64,000 bases of DNA from Mytilus trossulus (Eukaryota > Mollusca > Bivalvia > Mytilida > Mytilidae). The stretch lies in the NCBI RefSeq assembly GCF_036588685.1, contig NC_086376.1, positions 58,303,166 through 58,367,165 on the forward strand, read 5' to 3'. Each line of letters starts with the position of its first letter. Position 1 is the stretch's first letter. The translations under genes and the position numbers were made by a program. The notes beneath the pieces were generated by a model. That model was not told where the DNA came from. It ran no database searches and worked only from the letters and a program-made list of their open reading frames with translations. Positions 36,440-47,400 of this stretch are shown piece after piece.

Positions 36440-36850
36440 TCCTGAGAACTCTGATACTTCTGGTGCAGAAAAATTGGTACTGTTAATGTTATTAAGACCA
36501 CTGGGTCGATGCCTCTGCTGGTGGACTGTTAGTCCCCGAGGGTATCACCAGCCCAGTAGCCAGTAATTCGGTACTGGAATGAAAATACGGAGTTTTTGTG
36601 TTATTAAATTTGATGTAACAAAATGTTAAAAATTATTATAAATTAAGGAATGTATCTCTCTCATGCAGAGCTCTGATTCCTTTCTCAGATTTGGCTATAC
36701 TTTTTGGAACTTTTGGATTATAGCTCTTCATCTTTTATATATATATAAGCTTTGGATTTTACATATTTTGGCCAAGAGCATCACTGAAGAGACATGTATT
36801 GTTGAAATGCGCATCTGGTGCAGAAAAATTGGTACCGTTAATGTTATTAA
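36440..36850. repeat. Tandem repeat unit of about 365 bp, partial second copy
   Basis: TGGTGCAGAAAAATTGGTAC followed by GTTAATGTTATTAAG occurs at about 36459 and again at about 36817. Between them lies a block with CCCCGAGGGTATCACCAGCC and AAGAGCATCACTGAAGAGAC. Confidence 0.8.
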
Positions 36851-37517
36851 GGTTATAAAATATAAATTAAAATTATAGGTTCACTAACTAAAAGGAGAAT
36901 TCAGTGCTTCTTAGACAACAAAAAATCCGAAATATTTCCTTTTCAAAGAAATTTTTTGGTCACTTATTTTGTCTGCTGCTATTACTGCTGAAGATTTTGA
37001 AGTAAAATACCATAGGAAATGTGTTTAAGATGCGATTAATGTATGTTTCATAAATTTAGATAGTTGTAATTGATTTCTTCTGCCAGATATATAAATATAG
37101 TGCTGTTTGTAATTGCGTCCATATTGGGCTTGCTAGACCCATATACATTGTAACTTAACCAGGGCATGAAAATCTTACTAAAGTATCCCAAGGTAAATAG
37201 AAAATTATTTGTGTTATGATTCAAAATGAAAAGCCTTCATACATCTTTAATTCCATGGTACAAACAATTCAAGAAAAGTATTCTACAAAGAAAAAAAATA
37301 ATTAAAGTTAAAAAATCGTTCGTACAACATGAAATTGTGTCCGGTGAGGCTAAAGTGAGGTCATAAGTCTAAGGTGCATGGATACACATGACAGGTCACT
37401 GCACCATACATTTATTTGTTTTTTGATTCAGGATCAAAGTTTAGCTTATATTCAAATACTTGATTATTAACCCATAGTATTTGCAAATAAGAACAAGGAT
37501 CTCAGTTGTGCTTTCGC

Positions 37518-37573
37518 ATGATACATTTTATTAAATATATAATAAATAATAAAATACATGATACATTTTATTA
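37518..37573. repeat. 17-bp direct repeat at the 3' end of the Rep-like frame
   Basis: CATGATACATTTTATTA occurs at about 37518 and 37558. The second copy overlaps the stop codon of the Rep-like frame and supplies AATAAA on the minus strand. Confidence 0.8.
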
Positions 37574-38074
37574 TATAGTAAAAACTTTATATTTATAACT
37601 AGGAAAAAAGTTTTCATCTGGCATTTTCCTTGAAAATACAATAACATGAGGAGTTGGAAACATCCTCGTACAACTTTGCCACTTAGGACTAAAGTATATT
37701 CCATCCTTTAAAGCTTCCAGTATTACATAGTTTATATTAGATGAATCTTTCACATTCATTATAACAAATTCTTCTTTAGAATATCGATACTTTATATCGT
37801 TAGTCTGAACTTCCATTCTTCTGTGCAAAGCTTTGGTTCCTGTGTTCCCATATACTCCATTGTCGTAATATACAGCATCTTTTGTAGACAGAAGGTATCT
37901 TCTAAACCAAGATATTTCATCTTCCACTCTGGTTCCACCATTATGATATACCCATACCAGATTCCCGGTAGTGGGATTATTCTCTGTGATATACTTATAT
38001 ATATCCTGTTGCCATTCCAACATAGACATTACAACTTGTAATTCTTTAACTAAAGATTGTTCAATTCCCGCCAT
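37571..38074 (-). CDS. Endogenous CRESS-DNA-virus Rep helicase-like frame, ATPase motifs lost
   Basis: An intact 167-codon frame with no stop or frameshift. The layout follows the superfamily 3 helicase half of replication proteins of circular single-stranded DNA viruses: WQQDIYKYI (21-29), LVWVYHNGG (39-47), a helical RRYLL, NDIKYRYSKEEFVIM (92-106), YVILEALKDGIYFSPKW (116-132), then PHVIVFSRKMPDE (142-154). The residues such enzymes need look altered. There is no GK[ST] loop at 43-52, the acidic Walker B residue is N107 in VIMNVKD, the motif C asparagine is R149, and the final basic pair is SYKY. The N-terminal HUH nuclease half is absent. It could be a viral remnant or a host-adopted non-catalytic protein. 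An in-frame stop lies 60 bases before the ATG; an acceptor-like T run precedes it. No virus stem-loop origin was found. Confidence 0.75.
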   Translation of the reverse strand: MAGIEQSLVKELQVVMSMLEWQQDIYKYITENNPTTGNLVWVYHNGGTRVEDEISWFRRYLLSTKDAVYYDNGVYGNTGTKALHRRMEVQTNDIKYRYSKEEFVIMNVKDSSNINYVILEALKDGIYFSPKWQSCTRMFPTPHVIVFSRKMPDENFFPSYKYKVFTI

Positions 38075-38083
38075 TCTTCTATA

Positions 38084-38101
38084 GAATGTTCTAGAATGTT
38101 C
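38084..38101. promoter_or_regulatory. Perfect four-unit heat-shock-element-like sequence
   Basis: GAATGTTCTAGAATGTTC holds four alternating GAA/TTC pentamer cores at 5-bp spacing, the consensus bound by HSF1. It lies 9 bp before the ATG of the Rep-like frame. It is also a duplicated 10-mer (TAGAATGTTC), so it may have arisen by slippage. Confidence 0.5.
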
Positions 38102-38124
38102 TATCAGATCTAGTTTTTCGATAT

Positions 38125-39600
38125 TCTAACTTAAAAAATAAAAAATCATGGTAATGGAAAGAATCGAACATTCAAATATTTTCCTATAGATAAAATCTTA
38201 CATCATCTGTAACATTTTTGCCGTGGATGATCGATATTTCATTTGGAAAGAATTTTGCTTTACACTTGCAATAAATCAAAGCATTTGACAAACTTTATCA
38301 GAGGGTGCACGTAGTAAAGGGTTATTTTTCGTGCAAATTTTTCAGACTTTTTATTTCACGTGTTTTGGTGTTTCATTTCTCGTTTTCTTGTGTTTGGTTC
38401 GATGTGCATGCTTCGTGTTTCCCCTTATTTATTTTCCGTGTTTCGTGTCGGTGCTCTTAATTTCTCGTGCTTGCGTTGTTTCCCATTTGATTAAAAAGTA
38501 AATTGGAACAAAGTCAGTGTGTTTAATAGTACCTTCTGAAACTTGTGTAATCTAATAGAAATTAAAGTATATTGTTACCATTACACATGTTATACATTGT
38601 ACTTTCTATTGTATATGTATGATATGTAATAAAGTCCATCAAATTACTATAAATAATTTTAAAAAATCAAATCAGATGCAAGTAGCAGACGCTAAAATGT
38701 GACCGCAAGGTCTTCATGCCCATAATGGCTACATGATATCCAATAACAGCTGAGTAATAACTTCTGGTACCTTTTTCCTTAATATTTGCGATTTTATTTC
38801 TCATGCTTTGTTTTTCCCCAATTTTTATTTTTCGTGCTACGTTCTTGCAATTTTTATTTCACATATTTCGGTGTTCTGCACACCCCTCAACACCCTCTTA
38901 TCATATTTTTTCAACCTTTTTGATATTAATTGTAGGTTAATTACAGAGTTCATACACTCTCTAAACTTTTATGTTATCTTCTCGACTTCTGCCAAATTTA
39001 AGTTCTGGTAATTTTATTTTTATGAGAAAATATCATATCTTATTCAGTATTCATAAATCTGTAGTCTGTAGACTTTCAACATATCTAGATGATGTTGCTA
39101 TACAATGTTTAAGACTTAAATAATAAAATAAACCTGAAGTAACCAAAGTCAGGGGGGTCAAGGCAGCTTAGTCTGGAAAATGATAGTTTGTCAACTTCTC
39201 ATCAGTGTTTTTAAAAGAAATTTTCCCGCCATGCGTCAATTGGACTATATCCATTTTTTAATAGGGGTGGAAGAATGATTTCAAAAGGTGACAATTAATT
39301 TAATACGGAGGTAAACTTTCATTTATAGTAAAAAGAAAATGGTTTGTTCAGAAATTATTACAAAATAATTGATTGAATAAGAAACTACACGGCTGAGTAT
39401 AATGTCACATATCTTTTAAAATAAACACCACTTTCCTATGGACTAAACGTCACTTCCGACTTAGAACTTGCATGCTGCTGATGATGGGAACTTCAGAATC
39501 TCTGAAAAGTTAACCGTAGATAGCTTAGTTATTTTAAAAGATATCAAGTGCAAAGCAGACAGAACTAGTACGGATATTATTCTCCTTATTATGCTTATAC
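38125..39600. other. AT-rich sequence with dispersed repeat fragments
   Basis: Two T-rich blocks (about 38330-38480 and 38760-38900) share TTATTTCACGTGTTTTGGTG, TTTTCGTGC and TTTCTCGTGC-like words and are probably copies of one repeat. A short minus-strand stretch at about 38270-38201 could be an exon (donor GTAAGA at its end), but it has no start codon. Confidence 0.4.
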
Positions 39601-39837
39601 TTAACCCTTTTTAGACATTTGAAACATTTTGTAAACTGCTTTGACTTGAGGATTGAAACTTTCGTGTGATCACAGTGCCTGAGGCGTTTGAAGAGTGACA
39701 CCCTACCCTTATTTTAAACCTAACCCCAAAGTTTTTTGGCCATTTTTGATAAAGCACTGTCAAAGTCACAATGTTGCTCCTTTTAGCATTGCTGAGACTC
39801 ATTGTAAAGAAAAATAATAAAATCCATACCAACCTTG

Positions 39838-40005
39838 AGCCTGAGTAGAGTGGGGATCGGCGGGGTCCTGATCCCGAAATCGCGGCTTAAAAACATGGAA
39901 TCCAGAGGTCCCAAATTTATAAAAAAAATTAACCAGATCCCAAACATCGAAAAAAGGAATCCCTGATCCCGAAAGTGTCAATCGCAAAATCATGAGCTTA
40001 AAACA
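39838..40005. repeat. Probable dispersed repeat rich in GATCCCGAAA
   Basis: TCCTGATCCCGAAATCGCGGC, GATCCCAAACATCG and CCCTGATCCCGAAAGTGTC recur within 170 bp. It sits directly before the second tandem-repeat element. Confidence 0.5.
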
Positions 40006-40065
40006 CTGTTTAGTGGTTTTTTTTTCAGTACATCAGCCACAAGACAGTTATCTCAGATACTTTTT

Positions 40066-42329
40066 AGCTCACCTGGCCCGAAGGGCCAAGTGAGCTTTTC
40101 TCATCACTTGGCGTCCGTCGTCGTCCGTCGTCGTTAACTTTTACAAAAATCTTCTCCTCTGAAACTACTGGGCCAAATCAAACCAAACTTGGCCACAATC
40201 ATCATTGGGGTATCTAGTTTAAAAAATGTGTGGCGTGACCCGGTCAACCAACCAAGATGGCCGCAACGGCTAAAAATAGAACATAGGGGTAAAATGCAGT
40301 TTTTGGCTTATAACTCAAAAACCAAAGCATTTAGAGCAAATCTGACATGGGGTAAAAATGTTTATCAGGTCAAGATCTATCTGCCCTGAAATTTTCAGAT
40401 GAATCGGTCAATCAGTTGTTGGGTTGCTGCCCCTGAATTGGTAATTTTGAAGAAATTTTGCTGTTTTTGGTTATTATCTTGAATATTATTATAGTTAGAG
40501 ATAAACTGTAAACAGCAATAATGTTCAGCAAAGTAAGATCTACAAATAAGTCAACATGACCAAAATGGTCAGTTGACCCGTTTAGGAGTTATTGCCCTTT
40601 ATAGTAAATTTTTAACCATTTTTCGTTAATTAAAGTAATCTTTTACAAAAATCTTCTCCTCTGAAACTACTGGGCCAAATTAATCCAAACTTGGCCACAA
40701 TCATCTTTGGGGTATCTCGTTTAAAAAATGTGTGGCGTGACCTGGTCAACCAACCAAGATGGCCGCCACGGCTAAAAATAGAACAAAGGGGTAAAATGCA
40801 GTTTTTGGCTTATAACTCAAAAACCAAAGCATTTTGAGGAAATCTGACATGGGATAAAAATGTTTATCAGGTCAAGATCTATCTGCTCTAAAATTTTCAG
40901 ATGAATTGGTCAATCGGTTGTTGGGTTGCTGCCCCTGAATTGGTAATTTTGAGGAAATTTTGCTGTTTTTGGTTATTATCTTGAATATTATTATAGATAG
41001 AGATAAACTGTAAACAGCAATAATGTTCAGCAAAGTAAGATCTACAAATAAGTCAACATGACCAAAATGGTCAGTTGACCCGTTTAGGAGTTATTGCCCT
41101 TTATAGTAAATTTTTAACCATTTTTCGTAAATTTAAGTAATCTTTTACAAAAATCTTCTCCTCTGAAACTACTTGGCCAAATTAATCCAAACTTGGCCAC
41201 AATCATCTTTGGGGTATCTAGTTTAAAAAATGTGTGGCGTGACCTGGTCAACCAACCAAGATGGCCGCCACCGCTAAAAATAGAACATAGGGGTAAAATG
41301 CAGTTTTTGGCTTATAACTCAAAAACCAAAGCATTTAGAGGAAATCTGACATGGGATAAAAATGTTTATCAGGTCAAGAACTATCTGCCCTAAAATTTTC
41401 AGATGAATCGGTCAATCGGTTGTTGGGTTGCTGCCCCTGAATTGGTAATTTTGAGGAAATTTTGCTGTTTTTGGTTATTATCTTGAATATTATTATAGAT
41501 AGAGATAAATTGTAAACAGCAATAATGTTCAGCAAAGTAAGATCTACAAATAAGTCAACATGACCAAAATGGTCAGTTGACCCCTTTAGGAGTTATTGCC
41601 CTTTATAGTCAATCTTTAACCATTTTTTATAAATCTAAGTAATCTTTTACAAAATCTCCACTGAAACTACTAGTTCACAATCATCTTTGGGGTATCTAGT
41701 TTGAAAAATGTGTCCGATGACCTGGCCATTCAACCAAGATGGCCGCCACGGCTAAAAATAGAACATAGGGGTAAAATGAAGTTTTTTGCTTATAACTATG
41801 AAACCAAAGCATCTAGAGCAAATCTGACAAGAAGTTAAATTGTTAATCAAGTCAATATCTATCTGCCCTGAATTTTTCAGATGAATTGGACAACTGGTTG
41901 TTGGGTTGCTGCCCTCCAATTAGTAATTTTTAAAGAAATTTTGCCATTTTTGGTTATCTTGAATACTATTATAGATAGCAATAAACTGTAAACAGCAATA
42001 ATGTTCAGCAAAGTAAGATCTACAAATAAGTCAACATGACCTAAATGGTCAATTGACCCCTTAAGGAGTTATTGCCCTTTATAGTCAATTTTTAACAATT
42101 TTCATTAATTTGGTAAATTTATGTAAATTTTTACCAAATATAGTTCTCTGTTACTAATGGGCAAAGTTCATGATAGATATAATTGTAAGAAGCAAAATCG
42201 TTCAGTAAAGTAAGAACTTCAAACACATCACCATCACCAAAATACAATTTTGTCATGAATCCATTTGTGTCCTTTGTTTAATATGCACATAGACCAAGGT
42301 GAGCGACACAGGCTCTTTAGAGCCTCTAG
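40066..42329 (+). mobile_element. Tandem-repeat element, copy 2, inverted relative to copy 1
   Basis: Runs from AGCTCACCTGGCCCGAAGGGCCAAGTGAGCT, then a CGTCCGTCGTCGTCC run, to AGGCTCTTTAGAGCCTCTAG. This is the exact opposite orientation of 27787-30574. Units begin near 40190, 40690, 41190 and 41670. It is shorter than copy 1 by about one unit. Flanks are T runs on both sides, so any target duplication is hidden. Confidence 0.9.
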
Positions 42330-44103
42330 TTTGTTTGGTCTCAACTTCAAAATACAGGTCTGCTTACAGTCTTCATGCTGAACCACAGGCCCAGTAGCCC
42401 AGGCTTGTAAAATTGCTCTTGGGCCTGTAAATTTTTTTTTCTCCAAAAATTGACTTCAGGGCCTTTTCCATCTTAAAGTTCATTGTGAAGACTGCGTTTA
42501 GAAAATTTGAAATTGTTGTCTGCTTGCCTTCAATACATAGTTTGCACTATTTTCCAAATAAATCATACAGATAAGGACATGGAGAGGGGGGCCTTTCTGT
42601 AGGAAAAAATTGGTGGATTATATTGGTAATCCCTGGAGCAGGCCTCCCCCCCCCCCCCCCCTTTTATGAAAAGTTATGGATCTGCCACTCAGTAAAAACA
42701 TGTTCTTCTGTTAAGGATAATTAATCCATTAGTGGCATCACATTACCAGTTGGTTTTCTATCACTGTAAGGCGTCAACATGGTCAAAGCAAAAAAGTAAG
42801 GTAACATCACATGACAAATATGCATTATCATCATTCAAAGGGACACAACTCTCACGACTTAACTACAAAACACATACGACCATACAATACAGATACATAA
42901 CACAGCCTTATATAATATAAAACATCATAATTATTTTGATGAAAGCTATCCAGAAATTTCGATTTTTACTCTTTGGAAGCTATGATGACTATAGACATCT
43001 CTGTTATTAAAAATAGTTGGATATCCAATGATTTTAAACTTCCAGAGGAATCTGTCAAGGATGTCCTTTATCAGCTTTATTTTATTTTTTTTGCAGGCAA
43101 AATTAATTATTATCATGATTATATCTGAGCAATTATGAAGTAAATACATTCAGTGTTCTTCCCATATAACTTATAAGTCTTTGATAAATTTGCATTTTTG
43201 AAAAAATTGTGCAGAATTTATTTTTGTTTTAAATAAAGTAACACTTTGCATGAGTAAAGTTTTTTCCTGTGTAGTACTACAGTAAAAGTTTCACGTAACA
43301 TTTCATTTCGTATACATGTTTTGTAAGATAAAATTCATAACAAGAAGTAAACCAATCAAATTTTCACCCTTTTTTCCCCCTGTTTCCAAAAATTATTAGT
43401 CATGACACCTCAGTTTCCAGACACAGATTTCAAAGGAAAACACACCCCTCTATGGCTGTAGGAAATATCAGTTAATCTGATTTAAATTTTGAAAATTCAA
43501 TTTGGGCTCAAACTGCAACTTAAAACATAACAATGATTATATTATTAGTATTAGGTTGTTGAGGTTAGGTTCAGTAGCAACTTTTTTAGTAATTTAGTTT
43601 TGTTAACTTACATGACTTAGAGTTTCTATTATCAAGTATTATTAACAAACTGATTCATTGAAATATTTGGCAGGGAAAATTACATGTTTTCAAATTATAG
43701 TTTTTTTACACGCTTAATAGTCAGGGGTACTACTTGTATAAGTAATTAATTTTTATTTATTTGAAGAAGTTTATAACAAAATATACTTATAAATATAAGT
43801 TAATAATAATGTTTGAATAATCTCCCTTTAATTTTTAATTTTTTTTTTTACATATATTAGTAAAAAAAAATTGCAATCCCACAAAAATTCTCAAGTTTTC
43901 AGAAGTTTTAATTAAGATGGAGAAACGTGCCTTTAACAGTTTTTCTCAGGTTAAGAAGCTATGGGCATTCCAAAACCTTAGTATAATATGGAGTAATGTA
44001 CATATATGCTAAATCCTACTCCTAGGCCTGAAGAAAACATTCACCAATTTGATTTTGACTATTGAGAAATATATATTTATAGATTGAACTTAATATTTTT
44101 CAG
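42330..44103. other. Intergenic sequence before the NHL gene
   Basis: Contains a C run (about 42645-42661) and AT-rich sequence. I searched for a RING or B-box exon that would belong to the downstream gene and saw none. No promoter elements can be assigned. Confidence 0.4.
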
Positions 44104-44106
44104 AAA

Positions 44107-44498
44107 ATGGATCATCCATTAGATATTGTCAGTGATCTTCAGCATTCATTAATGAATTCTCATGGTCTGCTGAAGAAAATGAAAGCCATTTCCCGTCAGC
44201 TTAATGCCTCTCATACCCTGCTGTTAATGAAACAAAGTACAAGTAACGAACAGTTGTCTGAGTATGTACAGGATATTAGAATGAAACTAGAAATATTTCA
44301 CGAGGAAATGATGCATGAATTAGCCAGCGCTTTCCAAGAAAAGACATCTTACCTCAACTCATGTTTAGTGCAGTTACAGCGAGAAGAGGCTACAGTAAAA
44401 CAGCTGTGTTTGGAAACAGAAGGACTTCTAAAGAAAGTGGTCAAAACAGTTAATCCTGCACAGTTTCAGAGAGGGAAAACTCTCCTGGAAGCTTTTAA
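44107..44498 (+). other. NHL gene exon 1 (coding): coiled coil
   Basis: Encodes MDHPLDIVSDLQHSL through NPAQFQRGKTLLEAF, charged and heptad-like, in the position of the TRIM coiled coil. The exon begins at 44104 after TATTTTTCAG, so AAA directly precedes the ATG and the frame could continue from an unseen upstream exon. Confidence 0.85.
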
Positions 44499-47400
44499 GT
44501 AGGCTATAAATTTCCTTAGAAATGAATGGATATTTCAAATGATTCATTGTTAAATGCTTAAATAATAATTAAAAATGTTTTCTTAACAGACAACTTTCAA
44601 GTTACCTTCTTGAACAACTTACATTTGACTTGTAGTAATAATATACTTGTACAAATGTATCATTCAAATATGCAAATCTTCAAAGAACCAACAAAAAGTG
44701 GCTACTGGATTATACATGAAGATAGTAACATGACATATCATCTGGCCTTAATGCAGATTTGTGAATATTATTAAAAATGAGCATATACTATGTGCATGTG
44801 ATTCATTGTGTATGAAAAACTACTTAAAAGAGATAAGGGTAAACACTTCATTGCAACGGCCTTTAAAAATTATCAGATGCAATGTTAACACATGAGAAAC
44901 AACAATTGTATAATCATAAGGCCACGGTTTTTTAATTTGTTGGTTTACGGATTTTCTCCATGAAAAAGTCAGGTCGGTCGGTCGGGAAAAAAAAAGAAAA
45001 AAAAACATCTTTCAAGACATAAAACTGATATGCAAAATAAATATATATATTTCACCTTACTAATAATATGTTTGTCATACTATTTTGTCATCATTCTTAA
45101 ATTTTAGTTCGATGAAATATTATTGCTCAGCTGTAATAAACATTGCATGACATTGTCTAATAATTTCCCGTAAAAAAGGGGTGCACGGACATAGACGAAA
45201 TTAAATCGTCATTTCACAGATAATAAAAAGAGATTCACGTCAGTAGCTCTTATTTAAAACTTGTTGGTGAATAATAAATTAATAAGCACGAAAACTGATA
45301 GTCAAAAATGTAAAAACGTCGTACGAAAATAAATAAGTTAAAAAACGTAATAGACTAGTCCACTATCGGGTTAAATAATCGTTGTCATGCATTCCCGTTT
45401 TTTTTATCAAAATTGACGATTTTTTTTTATCATCTATGAAAACAAGAAAACTTCAAATGATTTGTTAAAATTCAGTACTTTAACTCGATGTCTTGAACTT
45501 CCACCTGTCCACATTTGGACAAGTCTATTTCTATGAGAACAGGCATCTTACGGACTGGTGACAAATGAAGGAAACGAACTTATTGTGTAACTGGTTTTAA
45601 ACACAGGTTTCGTTCCGCAAAATTATTTGCGCAAACGACATTTCAAGGTCATTTATAATTGATTGTCTTTTTTTAGAAACGTAACCTGAAAGTTTCATTT
45701 TTCACAACAGAAAGTGTCATCACTTCTGTAAGTGATTAATGCATTTTATTTCATAGAAAAATGATATTTTAATTATTTTTTAGGGATAATGCATTTGTTA
45801 TGGTCGGCGGGAATAAAAAAGCATGAAAAGTCAATTTTATTTTTATTCTGGAAACCGGCAAAATCGGGTCGGCGGATCCGTAAACCAACAAATTAAAAAA
45901 TCCTGGCCTAACTTTTATCATGAGTTGATATACAAAAAACAGAAACATCTTTTTGTACACTGACAATTATTCAAAGTAGCCAATGGGCTACAATTTCTTT
46001 TTATGTTCATTGACAGATTCAATCTCTATAGTTCTAATTATCATTTTGAGAAATTTGATTATTAAATTTTATGTTATTTCATTTCAGGATAATTTCTAAA
46101 GAGAATTCTGCCGACCTTGAACTGGAGGAAGATGTTATATGTTTAGACTTTGTACCTCAGAGACCAGCTGATGACTACTCTAACTTTGGAAGTATCAGAA
46201 TTAATCATGCTGACAACCTGGTTAACAATAATCAGAAAGACTTGAACCAAAATAGGGTGACACTGTCCAAGTCCAGTCAAACAGAAGTACTGTTTAAAGA
46301 CTATTGTCCATTTTGTGGACGTACTTACAGTAAAGGCAAGAAAGATGTAGACAGCCAGACTATGATAAGCTGTGTAGAGTGTGAAACACCGTCCCCTGTA
46401 CATGTGGAGGAGAATGATATTGCTAGTAAATCAGTAAATTCAACTGAACAGGTTTTACAAAATAAATTTCCCAGTCAGGGTGTAGCTATGAACAGTATTT
46501 TAAAAAATTTAGATAACAGAAAGATTTTGGAAACTGTTAATCCTAACATCTCTCCTTGTGTCAGGTTGGTACGTAACTTTCTAGAGGATGTTGGTTTGAG
46601 TAAGAGATCCACATCAGAGGAGAGTATTTCCTCATATCCTGAAGATTGTAAAATTTCGCCTTCAAAACATCTTAGGAAGGAGAAATCATCAGCAAAAGTT
46701 CAAATGAGAAAAACGGCTGGGAAGAAACTGAAAGATAAAAAGTTTGAGGAAGGTTTTGTTTGGAATAGTAGTGATGATGAGATGGCTGAGGAAAGATCGT
46801 CCTTAAATGTAAAAAATCATGGAGACAGAAAAGTAGATGGTAAAAATCATCCCCAACATGATACTGACAACCACACACAGAATTTATATGTGTAAGATAA
46901 AAAGGCATTTCTTACATTAGTTTTTATACACCCTTCTTTAAGACGGGACATATTATGGTATACTGTTGTCTGTCCGTCCGTCGTCCACACTTCTGACAAT
47001 AACTCAAAAATACTTTCACCAATTTCCATGAAACTTAAGTGAATTGTTTATATCTATTGACGTAAGCTCACTTTCGTTTTTTTTTAATTTCAGATTTTAA
47101 GTTTTGGATTTATGGGGCTTTATTCATAAAAAAAAAAAGGGTGATTTTTAACACTTCGGACAATAACTCAAAAAAACTTTCACCAATGTCCATGAAACTT
47201 TGGTGAATTGTTTATATCTATTGATGTCAGCTCTGTTTCAATTTTTATAAATTTCAGATTTTACATTTCTGTGTTATGAATTTTTATGCTTAAAAAAGGG
47301 GGATTTTCCAATTTTGGGACAATATATTTAAAGCATAAAAGACAAGTTAAAAGAGCAACGGGCGTATCATGCGCTAAAGTGCAGCCCTTTATTTATAGTA

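Noticed and set aside
37715-37730. CAGTATTAC, matching the CRESS-virus nick-site consensus NANTATTAC
   Set aside because: It lies inside the Rep-like coding region with no stem-forming flanks, and a 7-base fixed motif is expected by chance in this much AT-rich DNA.
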